This document shows, one piece after another, positions 9,077 through 17,360 of a stretch of DNA of 64,000 nt (the stretch's first letter is position 1; every line of letters begins with the position of its first letter). The notes under the pieces are model-generated. The model saw only the letters and a list, made by a program, of their open reading frames with translations, did no database searches and was not told the DNA's origin. Made by a program: the position numbers and the translations under genes. The DNA comes from an uncultured Bdellovibrionales bacterium (GTDB taxonomy: Bacteria; Bdellovibrionota; Bdellovibrionia; Bdellovibrionales; UBA1609): assembly GCA_938002015.1 (NCBI GenBank), contig CALLAU010000037.1, positions 1 through 64,000 on the forward strand, read 5' to 3'.

Positions 9077-10225
9077 ATGTTAAAACTTAAGCTAAAGAAA
9101 AACTTAAAGAGAGAGATTAAAAGAGGGCATCAGTGGCTTTATAAAGACGCTTTTGAGCTTCCGACTAAAGTAAACTCAGCTCAACTTGCCTTATTAAAAG
9201 ATGGAAAAGAAGACCTAGCATGGGGCTTTTATGACCCGCACTCTCCTATAGCTTTTAGAGTGCTTCACGTGGGTAAAAGTATGCTCTCTTTAAAAGAGAA
9301 ATTTATGAAAGCTTTAAGTTTAAGGTCTAGTCTCATAAGGTCTGAGGCGACAACTGGTTATAGACTTTTTAATGGCGAGGGAGATCTTCTAGCAGGTTTA
9401 GTTTGCGATGTTTATGCTTCAGTTGCTGTAGTGCAGTTTGATGGAAAAGGACCGGGAGAATTTTGGAGAACTCAAGGAGTTGAAGCCTGGATTTTAGAGA
9501 ATATAAGTAATGTAAAGACTGTGGTGTTTAAGCCAAGAAGGTCAGAAAGTCTTGAGCTTTTAGCTGGAGAAAAGTTAAAAGTTGATAGCATTAAGTTTCT
9601 TGAAAATGGTGTCACCTTTAGTTCAAATTTAAAACTTGGGCAAAAAACAGGCTTCTTTTTAGATCAAAGAGATAACAGAGATTATGTACGTCTTATGAGT
9701 GAAAGCAAAGAAGTTGTTAATTTGTTTTCTTATACAGGAGGTTTTTCTGTTTATGCCGGCCTTGGTGGAGCAAGAAAAGTTATAAGTGTTGATATCTCTA
9801 AGGGTGCAATTGAAGAAGCTAGTAATAATTGGAAACTGAACAATTTAGATGAGAGTAAACATGAGGGTGTTGCAGAAGATGTATTTAAATATATTGAAAG
9901 CATAACAGATAAAAAGGATATGATTATAGTAGACCCTCCTTCTATGACATCTTCAAAAGACTCTAAAAATGTAGCGTTAAGTAAGTATATAGATCTTTTC
10001 TCAAAAGCTGCAGAGAAAGTAAAATCTGGAGGCGATCTTGTTTTAAGCTCTTGCTCTAGCCAGGTAAGCTTTGAGGATTTTGATAATGTAGCTAAAGAGT
10101 GTTTGAGTAAATCAAGAAGAAAAGCTCAAATTTTAAGAGTTTCTGGTCAAGGTATTGACCATCCCTATCCGCACAACCAGCAAGAGTTAAGGTATCTTAA
10201 GTTTATGCATCTTGCACTAGACTGA
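9077..10225 (+). CDS. Class I SAM-dependent rRNA methyltransferase, RlmI family
   Basis: The protein probably methylates a cytosine of 23S rRNA, as RlmI-type enzymes do; the exact target cannot be read from sequence. The N-terminus (LKREIKRGHQWLYKDAFE) fits the PUA domain of this family. The methyltransferase core follows: NLFSYTGGFSVYAGLGGA (SAM-binding loop), VISVDIS, then IIVDPPSM (motif IV) and LSSCSSQ with the likely catalytic cysteine. The length of 382 residues is normal. I place the start at 9077 because AAGGGG lies at 9067-9072; an ATG at 9050 would add nine residues encoded by the pseudogene. The gene sits directly on the broken end of the decayed paralogue, so either it was inserted there or a deletion joined them. 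Confidence 0.85.
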   Translation: MLKLKLKKNLKREIKRGHQWLYKDAFELPTKVNSAQLALLKDGKEDLAWGFYDPHSPIAFRVLHVGKSMLSLKEKFMKALSLRSSLIRSEATTGYRLFNGEGDLLAGLVCDVYASVAVVQFDGKGPGEFWRTQGVEAWILENISNVKTVVFKPRRSESLELLAGEKLKVDSIKFLENGVTFSSNLKLGQKTGFFLDQRDNRDYVRLMSESKEVVNLFSYTGGFSVYAGLGGARKVISVDISKGAIEEASNNWKLNNLDESKHEGVAEDVFKYIESITDKKDMIIVDPPSMTSSKDSKNVALSKYIDLFSKAAEKVKSGGDLVLSSCSSQVSFEDFDNVAKECLSKSRRKAQILRVSGQGIDHPYPHNQQELRYLKFMHLALD

Positions 10226-10321
10226 GCTTGGTGTGTTGTATAGGGAGTCAGTTGCGCTACTTCCTTTAAATGTAGTATTTGCCTTTAGGTGACAAAAATT
10301 GTAAATGTAGAAGAGATCTTC

Positions 10322-10368
10322 AGTGCTAAGCTTTAAAAAGCTAGTATTTTTAAATACTTGAGAGCACT
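10322..10368. promoter_or_regulatory. Nested perfect inverted repeats upstream of the sigma-54 promoter
   Basis: An outer pair AGTGCT/AGCACT encloses two adjacent short-spacer palindromes, AGCTTT-AA-AAAGCT (10329-10342) and AGTATTT-TT-AAATACT (10343-10358). They lie just before the -24 element. They could be activator or repressor sites. GTGCT/AGCAC arms also occur upstream of the next paralogue (12637-12659) but at a different distance from its promoter. Confidence 0.4.
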
Positions 10369-10372
10369 TTAT

Positions 10373-10388
10373 TGGCTTAAAAACTGCA
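10373..10388 (+). promoter_or_regulatory. Sigma-54 (-24/-12) promoter of paralogue 5
   Basis: TGGCTTAAAAACTGCA has GG and GC at the exact -24/-12 spacing. Counting from the -12 C gives a transcription start at about 10399, which falls on the tandem ATG codons at 10398 and 10401. A leaderless or nearly leaderless mRNA follows from this if the promoter is real. Confidence 0.75.
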
Positions 10389-10397
10389 TTTTAGAGA

Positions 10398-12635
10398 ATG
10401 ATGTTTTTTTTAAAGCTTTTCACTTCATTCTTAATATCAGTTTCAGCGTTGGCTCAGGTCGACACTCTGATCTTATCAAAAGAGACTGCGTTACGCATTG
10501 AGCGTGTTCCAGAGTTTAAATTTATTCAAGAAGAAGCAGACAAACTTGGGGTAAAAGTTTTTCTTTTTGGCGGTACGGCTTCAGCTTTTGCGCATTATGT
10601 GAGGTGGGATTTAGAAAGAGAAGCCGGCGATGAAAAATATCAGGCCGAACGTTTTGACTATGATTTTACAAATATTTACCGCGGAAACCAAGATTTAGAC
10701 ATTGTTGTTGATGGCACTGCTGAACAAGCCGCTGTACTTGAAAGCATTTTAAAAGAAGCTTACCCGCATTTTGTTGGTAGCAAAGATGCGTGGGAAGTTC
10801 GACTTTTAGACGCTCAAGTTGGTGATAAGTTGCCACTTCTTGATAACCCTGATTTTTTAAATCAGCACACGGATACAAACTCTACAGGTATGATTGCTGT
10901 AAATGCTGAACCTGGCGAGATTATTTTTAGAGATCTTTTTTCCTGGGAAAATCCTGACTCTATTTTTTTAAATGATGTAGCAAGTGGTAGAATTAAATTT
11001 TTATTTAATGAAAATCATGAAACAACAGCACGCTTTCTTGATGGAAAAAACCCACCGGTTTTTGCAGCGATAAGGTATTTAGCAAAGCTTGCTCAGTATG
11101 AGGTTGATGGTTTTAACGGTGATTTAGAAATTATAAAAAGAATTGTTGAGGGTACGAATTGGGATGATGTAAAAAATAACTCATACGTAGTTCATAAGCT
11201 TGAAGAGTTTGGAAAAAAAGTTTTACTTAACGCGCCGGATTCAGAATATGCGTGGAATCTTTTAGAGGAGACTGGTTTAAGAAAGCTTTTGATTGAAATG
11301 GATGGGGGAGATGTTGATGAAATTGAGAGTTTAGCTTGGTGGATGAATAAAGAACCACTTAGAACAGAGCCTATCGGCAGAGGTAATGGAAAGACTGCAG
11401 AGGAGTTGTTTCCTCAATATCAGAACGAAGCAGGAGATATTGTTGTATCACATGAGACAAGATCATTTTCTGCGTATGAGAATATCACTCGTTCATCACG
11501 CGGTGGAGCCAATGTTTTTATTTCTCGTAATGGCTTTAGTTGGGAAGTTGCAGCACTTGGTGATGGTTTTTATACTAAGCCAGGACTTGAGGGTGCTGTT
11601 GGGTCAAACTTAACTATTCGATTTAAGCTAAAGCCTGAAGCTAGAGAAGGAACAGATTTTATATATGACGAAGATTATATAGTTATACTTAATAAAGCTG
11701 CTATTGAACTTATCCAGGAAAATCTTAACATCTCCATGGCAAGCTTTATAAAGCTTCTTGTTTCTGAACAGATTGCAGAAAATGACAAAGGGTTGTTAGA
11801 GAAATTGAAAAGAAAGTTTGGTAGAGTTGATATTAATTCAGATGACTTTAAGAATGCTGTTGATGTTATAAGAGATGGTTTTTTTATAGCTGATGACTTT
11901 CCTGAGGAATTTAAATACGACATTTCAGAGATCAATCCTAAAAGTATCTCAGAAATGGTAGAAGTGTATGGAGAGGTTAGGCGTAAGTATTTTGAGGAAA
12001 TAATAACAAAAATAGATAAGGAACTATTTAAAAGAAATCCATATTGGTTAGAGAGAATTATAGAGTTGAATGTTGTTGATGATATACTAGCACAGCATGT
12101 GTTAAATGAAGAGTTTTGGTCAAATCACACTGATTTTTTTGAGACAATTTTTGAAAGAGGTGAAAGCGACTGGTTTTTAGTCTTTGCTTTAACTGATGAG
12201 TATTGGTTTCATAAAGACAAAGAATGGATTGTTAGTATAGTTAGAGAAATTATTTTTAGAGGTAATGCAGATGATGCCATTGCAAGGTATCTTTTGTGGA
12301 GAGATCACTGGCTTGACTACCCTGAGCTTGTTGAGCTTTTAGTAGAGAGAGGCGATGTAGATGAAGTGATTGTATCGAGTATTCTTGATGAAGAGCGTTG
12401 GGCAAAGCATCCTCATATTTTGATGAGAATAATTGAAGGAGAGAACGTAGGTGAGGGAACTCTTGATATGTATATTTTTGAAAAGGATTTTTGGATCAAT
12501 CACCAACTTCTTCTAGATTATTTAGAGGGCCGTGAAGTAACTCTTCAAAATTTGAAGTCAAGAACTCTTGAGATCAAATTTGATGACTGGCTGCTTGAGC
12601 AGCAACCAAAATCTTGTCAGGTTATTTTGCACTAA
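10398..12635 (+). CDS. Array paralogue 5: exported NTase-like / ART-like protein with short repeat domain
   Basis: This 745-residue class A copy has a signal peptide (SVSALAQ-VD), the nucleotidyltransferase-like block at about residues 48-245 (LFGGTASAFA, DLDIVVDG, NPPVFAAIRYLAK), the middle domain at about 347-444 (VVSHETRSF, GDGFYTKPG, LTIRFKLKPEAREG), and only about five diverged HW-type helical repeats (for example HWLDYPELVELLVERGD). The tail is SCQVILH. Long stretches are nearly identical in DNA to paralogues 1 and 2, implying recent duplication or gene conversion. Two adjacent ATGs compete as starts and no Shine-Dalgarno is evident, in keeping with a leaderless message. It stands alone in its transcription unit. 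Confidence 0.87.
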   Translation: MMFFLKLFTSFLISVSALAQVDTLILSKETALRIERVPEFKFIQEEADKLGVKVFLFGGTASAFAHYVRWDLEREAGDEKYQAERFDYDFTNIYRGNQDLDIVVDGTAEQAAVLESILKEAYPHFVGSKDAWEVRLLDAQVGDKLPLLDNPDFLNQHTDTNSTGMIAVNAEPGEIIFRDLFSWENPDSIFLNDVASGRIKFLFNENHETTARFLDGKNPPVFAAIRYLAKLAQYEVDGFNGDLEIIKRIVEGTNWDDVKNNSYVVHKLEEFGKKVLLNAPDSEYAWNLLEETGLRKLLIEMDGGDVDEIESLAWWMNKEPLRTEPIGRGNGKTAEELFPQYQNEAGDIVVSHETRSFSAYENITRSSRGGANVFISRNGFSWEVAALGDGFYTKPGLEGAVGSNLTIRFKLKPEAREGTDFIYDEDYIVILNKAAIELIQENLNISMASFIKLLVSEQIAENDKGLLEKLKRKFGRVDINSDDFKNAVDVIRDGFFIADDFPEEFKYDISEINPKSISEMVEVYGEVRRKYFEEIITKIDKELFKRNPYWLERIIELNVVDDILAQHVLNEEFWSNHTDFFETIFERGESDWFLVFALTDEYWFHKDKEWIVSIVREIIFRGNADDAIARYLLWRDHWLDYPELVELLVERGDVDEVIVSSILDEERWAKHPHILMRIIEGENVGEGTLDMYIFEKDFWINHQLLLDYLEGREVTLQNLKSRTLEIKFDDWLLEQQPKSCQVILH

Positions 12636-12763
12636 TGTGCTCTGACTAGTTTAAAGCACTTATGTAGGTTGTTTTGTTTGAAAAGCAAAAAATCAGCTAT
12701 GTCAAAAATTTAAACATTTAAAATGTAAAACTACTTAATATTGCCTACGTAAAAGAGTTTGGG

Positions 12764-12779
12764 TGGCTTAAAAAATGCA
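12764..12779 (+). promoter_or_regulatory. Sigma-54 (-24/-12) promoter of paralogue 6
   Basis: TGGCTTAAAAAATGCA repeats the element upstream of the paralogue at 10398 with the same spacing. The predicted start is near 12790, three bases before the ATG at 12793. A separate 13-bp palindrome, ACATTT-A-AAATGT, lies at 12714-12726. Confidence 0.75.
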
Positions 12780-12792
12780 TTAGTTAATTGGT

Positions 12793-15411
12793 ATGTTAGT
12801 CTTAAAATGTGTACTGCTTTCTTTAGTTTCGTGTTTAGCTTTTGCTGAAGTAAGCCCAACTATTTTATCAAACCAAGTAAAGAATAGGCTTGAGAGAGTG
12901 GAAGAGTTTGCTGTCATCAAAGAAGAGGCTGATAAACTAGGAATTAAGGTCTATCTCTTTGGCGGTACGGCTTCAGCTTTTGCTCACTACGTCAGGTGGG
13001 ATTTAGAAAGAGAAGCAGGTGATGAGAAATATCAGGCTGAGCGCTTTGATTACGATTTTACAAATATTTACCGCGGAAACCAAGATTTAGACATTGTTGT
13101 TGATGGTACTGCTGAACAAGCAGCTCAGTTTAAACACATTTTAAAAAGAATATACCCACATTTTGAAGGTCAAAAAGATGAGTGGGATATTAGACTTTTA
13201 AGAGAAAAAAATGGTGATAAAGAAGCTTTACTTGATAGTGAAGAGTTTCGCAATCAACACACAGACTCTAATTCAATAGGTTTAATAAATTTAAGAACTG
13301 AAGAAGAAGAATTTGTTTTTAGAGATTTATTAGACTGGCATACAGAAAAGTCTAACTATTTGTATGATATGTCAGAGGGTAGAATCAGATATTTATTTAA
13401 TCCCGAACATGAGAGCACAAAAAGATTTAGGGAGGGTAAGAACCCGCCAGTATTATCGGCTATTAGATACTTAGCAAAGCTTAGTCAATATGAGGCAATA
13501 GGATTAGAAAGAGATCTGTCCTTAGTAAAAGCAATTATAGATCAAGCTGATTTTTCTAGTTTAAGTAGCTACGCTGAAAAAAAAGTGGAAGAGTTTAGCT
13601 TAAAGGTTCTTCTTAACTCTCCAAATGTTGAATTTGCAATGGCCTTAATTGAGAGAATGGGTTTAAAAGCAAAGATTCAAATTATAGGTGGCAATGTAAA
13701 TGAAGAAAGGTCATTAAACTGGTGGATGAACAAAGAGCCGCTGAAAACTAAAGATATAGGTCAAGGAAATGGAGAAACTGCTCAAGAGTTTTTTAAAGAG
13801 CGTGGTATAAGCCTAACTAATGATTTTATTGTGTCACATGAAACGGATAGTTTTGAGGCCTATGAGAGTATTACTAGATCAGCCAGAGGTGAAGCAAATG
13901 TTTTTGTTTCAAGAGATGACATTGTTGGTGAGGCGGCTCTTCATGGAGAAGGGTTCTATACGCAGTTGGGAACTCAGGGAGCTAGAGGGTCAAACTTTAC
14001 TATTAGATTTAGAGTTAAACCAGACGCCAGGTTAGGTCATGATTTTGATATTGCTCAATCCGGTCAAGAGACGTATTTAATTTTTAAAAACAAAGCAGCT
14101 TTGGAACTTATACAAGAAGACCTTAATATAGGGTTCTATGATTTTATGTTAAAGCTAATGGGCTCAGAAATTAAAAAGACTGATGGGGGTTATATCACAA
14201 AACTTTTAAGAAAGTTTAATAGAAGCTCTATTGACTCTAATCAAGTCGAACTGGTTACAAGAAAATTTTTAGAGTTAAGTAATGAAGTAAGCAGCCATGC
14301 TGTTGAGCTATGGTTTTCTATAGAAGAGTCAAGAAAGTATCCTGAAATTTTTGAGCATTTATTTCTTAACTTAGAAGAATTTCCTTATATAAGTACTGGG
14401 CTGGTTAAAACTTTAGTTCAAGATGAATACTGGAAATCACAACCAGCATTTAAAAATTTCATTCAAAGAAAAATAGAGAACTTGCAAGAAGGAGATGTTT
14501 CTTTCATTATCAAAATGATCATTTGCGATCCTTATTGGTCAAAAGAAATAAGGAGGCAGTGGCTTGAAGCTCTACTAGAAAAAAACCGAGCCCCCTTACG
14601 ATCTTACACTTTTTTAGAGATGAGAGTCATTAGTGATTTATATACGAGTGAGGGAGTTGAGGTGCCAAAGAATGTCTTCTTACAGATCTTCTTTAATCCT
14701 TTAACAATAATGAGTACTTTAGAGTACTGGAGGTATAGTGATAAGCTCTATGAAGGTTTCAAGCAGCTTAGTCTTAATAGTTTAGAAAGCGTGGCCTTAT
14801 CAGTAGCAAAAACGGATTATTTTCAGATGGCATTTATTATGATATTTGCTTATTTAAAAAATATAGAAGCTTTTAGTCACTCTGAAAAAAAATCTTTAGA
14901 ACATGCGCTATTTGGCATCACCGAAAAACCATCAAACTACAGTTTAGGGTTTACTGACTATATTCAATCAGCTGCTTTTGAAGACAAGGTTGATAAAAAG
15001 GGATTAAAGAGTTTTAGACAAGCATTCATACAGGCACTTAATGAAGAAGGTATTTTGGAAGATGAAAAGGTGAGTTCTTATCTTAAATCTGTTATGGGTA
15101 GGAGAAAAAATAGGGTGCTCCATTATGCAATTGATAATAGACTGAGTTCTTTTTCTAAAGCTTCTGCTGTAACAAGTATAACTATTATGCTTTTAGAATA
15201 TATTTTTTCAGGAAGTGTGCACAGTGCGTGGGTCTTGGTCCCTTTTATTGGTCCGGCTATTGCTGATGTTGGTGTAGGTTTAAGTTTTTTTAGAAAAGCG
15301 ACGATTGCCGAGAGAGGCGTAATTAGTGCGATAGGAAGGAAAAGATCAATTCAAAAAAATGTTGTTGAAGCAGGGTCGTGCCAAATCTTTTTAAGAGTGA
15401 ACTCTAATTGA
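12793..15411 (+). CDS. Array paralogue 6: exported NTase-like / ART-like protein with C-terminal membrane hairpin
   Basis: This 872-residue class B copy has a signal peptide (CLAFAE-VSP), the nucleotidyltransferase-like block (LFGGTASAFA, DLDIVVDG), the middle domain at about residues 344-450 (IVSHETDSF, GEGFYTQLG, FTIRFRVKPDAR) and a C-terminal half that aligns with the paralogue at 6082. Both share segments such as a SxHAVELWFS-like stretch and end in two hydrophobic stretches (here about 792-835, SITIMLLEYIFSG and VPFIGPAIADVGVG). The tail SCQIFLRVNSN carries the family C-x-x-[VIF]-L motif. The RLLREKNGD segment groups it with paralogue 3 and the pseudogene. Function unknown. Confidence 0.87.
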   Translation: MLVLKCVLLSLVSCLAFAEVSPTILSNQVKNRLERVEEFAVIKEEADKLGIKVYLFGGTASAFAHYVRWDLEREAGDEKYQAERFDYDFTNIYRGNQDLDIVVDGTAEQAAQFKHILKRIYPHFEGQKDEWDIRLLREKNGDKEALLDSEEFRNQHTDSNSIGLINLRTEEEEFVFRDLLDWHTEKSNYLYDMSEGRIRYLFNPEHESTKRFREGKNPPVLSAIRYLAKLSQYEAIGLERDLSLVKAIIDQADFSSLSSYAEKKVEEFSLKVLLNSPNVEFAMALIERMGLKAKIQIIGGNVNEERSLNWWMNKEPLKTKDIGQGNGETAQEFFKERGISLTNDFIVSHETDSFEAYESITRSARGEANVFVSRDDIVGEAALHGEGFYTQLGTQGARGSNFTIRFRVKPDARLGHDFDIAQSGQETYLIFKNKAALELIQEDLNIGFYDFMLKLMGSEIKKTDGGYITKLLRKFNRSSIDSNQVELVTRKFLELSNEVSSHAVELWFSIEESRKYPEIFEHLFLNLEEFPYISTGLVKTLVQDEYWKSQPAFKNFIQRKIENLQEGDVSFIIKMIICDPYWSKEIRRQWLEALLEKNRAPLRSYTFLEMRVISDLYTSEGVEVPKNVFLQIFFNPLTIMSTLEYWRYSDKLYEGFKQLSLNSLESVALSVAKTDYFQMAFIMIFAYLKNIEAFSHSEKKSLEHALFGITEKPSNYSLGFTDYIQSAAFEDKVDKKGLKSFRQAFIQALNEEGILEDEKVSSYLKSVMGRRKNRVLHYAIDNRLSSFSKASAVTSITIMLLEYIFSGSVHSAWVLVPFIGPAIADVGVGLSFFRKATIAERGVISAIGRKRSIQKNVVEAGSCQIFLRVNSN

Positions 15412-15475
15412 TGCAAGAGCCGCTCTGTATCATAATATTTTTGATTTATTTATTTAATTAGTATTTAATAAATAA

Positions 15476-16336
15476 GTGAAAACAATTAGTCTTTCTATAT
15501 TTTGCGTTTTTTTTATTTTTGCGCTGTTGTTTATTGTTAGAGGCAGGAAACTTTTTTTAGATCCTGTTATGCAGTGTCAACTTGTTGAAAAAAGTTATAA
15601 ATCAGAAAATAAAAAAAATTTTGAAATTAGTACAACTCATTATAGTTTACGAAAAAAAGATGGAAAGAGTAAAAGAGCCATCCTGCTTTTGCCTCCGACT
15701 GGTGGGAGAAACATTATAGATGAGGGGTATGCTTATATGTTTTGTAAGCAAGGTTTTGATGTTGTCATTTTAGAAGACTGGACAGGAGATAGAGGAGTTG
15801 AGGATTATGTTCTCGATTTTGGTATTCATCAAAGGTATATGACAAGAACTCAAGAGGCTATTGAGCTTGTTTTAAGAAATATGGATTATGATGATATCGG
15901 TGTTTTAGGCACAAGTGCTGGAGCGATAAATTTTAGTGTGAGTTTGCAAAATGAGTTTGTGCAATCAAAAGTAAAATCTTTTTTTAATATTGTTGGCGGT
16001 ATGCCCTTATGCCACGTTATAGCAACTGCAGGTGAAAAAGGTTTAGAAAAAGTGAGGGCCGGCAGATTTAAAGAATTTAATTTTAAAAATATGGCAGAGT
16101 ACACTAATAAGATATGTAGTGTCTTAAGCTGGGATGTTCCTGAAACTATTCCTGATGATATTAAGTTTGGGATGTTTTTAGCTAAAAAAGATGACACAGT
16201 CCCTTACGCATTACAAAAAAAACAAGAAGCAAACTGGAGACCGAGAGTTAAAAAAGAACTCAACTCCAATCACATTAGAACAGTGATTAAATCATATTTG
16301 TTTCATAGAAAGGAAATTTTAAATTTCTTCATGTAA
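15476..16336 (+). CDS. Membrane-anchored alpha/beta hydrolase-like protein
   Basis: The 286-residue protein begins with a hydrophobic segment (LSIFCVFFIFALLFIVRG) that should act as an uncleaved anchor or signal. The body shows alpha/beta-hydrolase features: a LLLPPTGGR strand and loop near the oxyanion region, DVVILEDWTG, and GVLGTSAGA, which fits the nucleophile elbow G-x-S-x-G/A with Ser as nucleophile. A late Asp and a His (NSNHIRT) could complete the triad. The start is a GTG with no clear Shine-Dalgarno, so the exact N-terminus is uncertain. The substrate cannot be inferred. It follows the paralogue array by 64 bases but looks unrelated to it. Confidence 0.65.
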   Translation: MKTISLSIFCVFFIFALLFIVRGRKLFLDPVMQCQLVEKSYKSENKKNFEISTTHYSLRKKDGKSKRAILLLPPTGGRNIIDEGYAYMFCKQGFDVVILEDWTGDRGVEDYVLDFGIHQRYMTRTQEAIELVLRNMDYDDIGVLGTSAGAINFSVSLQNEFVQSKVKSFFNIVGGMPLCHVIATAGEKGLEKVRAGRFKEFNFKNMAEYTNKICSVLSWDVPETIPDDIKFGMFLAKKDDTVPYALQKKQEANWRPRVKKELNSNHIRTVIKSYLFHRKEILNFFM

Positions 16337-16470
16337 TTAAAATCAAGCTCTCTAGATAAAAGTCTAGGACTCTAAGTGCCTGAAACCTTTAATAGATTCG
16401 CTCAATCTGCTAGCCTAATGATGAGGGCTTTGTTTAGTCTTTTAAAGAGAACTAAGAGGTGGTAGCAATC

Positions 16471-17247
16471 ATGATTGATATGATAAATGTAAAAATGGAA
16501 CTTATAGGTGAGGTTCCAATTTATATTGGTTTTGGTGTTCAGACTTTAATGGCAATTCTCCTTGGTGGCTTAGTTGGTTATGATAGAGAGAAGAAACTAA
16601 AAGCTGCAGGTTTAAAGACTCATATGCTTATCTGTCTTGGCTCAACTATTTTCACCTCAATGGGGATTCTTGTCGCTATGATGTACGGTGATGAAGGGGA
16701 TCCAAATAGAATGGCCGCACAAATAGTAAGTGGTATTGGCTTTTTAGGTGGTGGAGCGATTATTAGAGGTCAAAATAATGTTATAGGTTTAACTTCAGCA
16801 GCTACTATTTGGCTTGTAGCAGCAATAGGTTTTACTATTGGTTCAGGCTTTCCTCTAACAGCAGCGGCCTTTACTCTTCCTGTGCTTCTTGTTTTAAAAT
16901 ATATTAGTCCATTTTATAAGTTTCTAGAAAAAGAAAGTGATCAGGAGTACTACCAAGTAGAGGTGCTCTCTAGAGGCTCTGTAAAGAGAGGGATTTTTGG
17001 TATTATATTAAATGATGGTATTAATATAGATGAGTATTTTGAAGAAGACTATGATGTTAAAAAAGGTAAAGTCATTGCTACAGTTTATCTTTTTGCACAT
17101 TTAAGACAAATTGAAAGAACAAGCTCAAAGCTTAACGATCTTTTAAAGGTGGATAAAGTCACTTATCACTCTGTAGTTGGTAAAATTAATCAAAGTATGA
17201 AAGCCCATGAATACATAGTTGATCACCCAGATAGTGATGAAGAATAA
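16471..17247 (+). CDS. MgtC/SapB family inner-membrane protein
   Basis: Several hydrophobic segments contain the family hallmarks GGLVGYDREKK, AGLKTHMLICLGS, QIVSGIGFLGGGAII and GLTSAATIWLVAAIG. The roughly 110-residue C-terminal part is soluble and resembles the regulatory tail of longer MgtC/YhiD-like members. MgtC proteins influence magnesium and acid adaptation, partly by acting on the F-ATPase; this member's role is not known. AAGAGGTGG ends ten bases before ATG 16471, which I prefer over the GTG at 16459 that lies inside that Shine-Dalgarno. Confidence 0.85.
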   Translation: MIDMINVKMELIGEVPIYIGFGVQTLMAILLGGLVGYDREKKLKAAGLKTHMLICLGSTIFTSMGILVAMMYGDEGDPNRMAAQIVSGIGFLGGGAIIRGQNNVIGLTSAATIWLVAAIGFTIGSGFPLTAAAFTLPVLLVLKYISPFYKFLEKESDQEYYQVEVLSRGSVKRGIFGIILNDGINIDEYFEEDYDVKKGKVIATVYLFAHLRQIERTSSKLNDLLKVDKVTYHSVVGKINQSMKAHEYIVDHPDSDEE

Positions 17248-17360
17248 GAGAGCTTAAATGATAGGCTTATAAGCGCATATGTTAAGCAATTAAGTTGTCT
17301 ATTTGTCCTTATTTTAATCTTATTTTGACTCTCTATACCTGATCTAGTTACTTATTCATT

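Noticed and set aside
16459-16470. GTG start for the MgtC/SapB gene
   Set aside because: The GTG lies within the Shine-Dalgarno of the ATG at 16471, which gives a better spacing.
17325-17350. TTGACT-N17-TTACTT as a mutL promoter
   Set aside because: The -10 box matches too poorly to claim.
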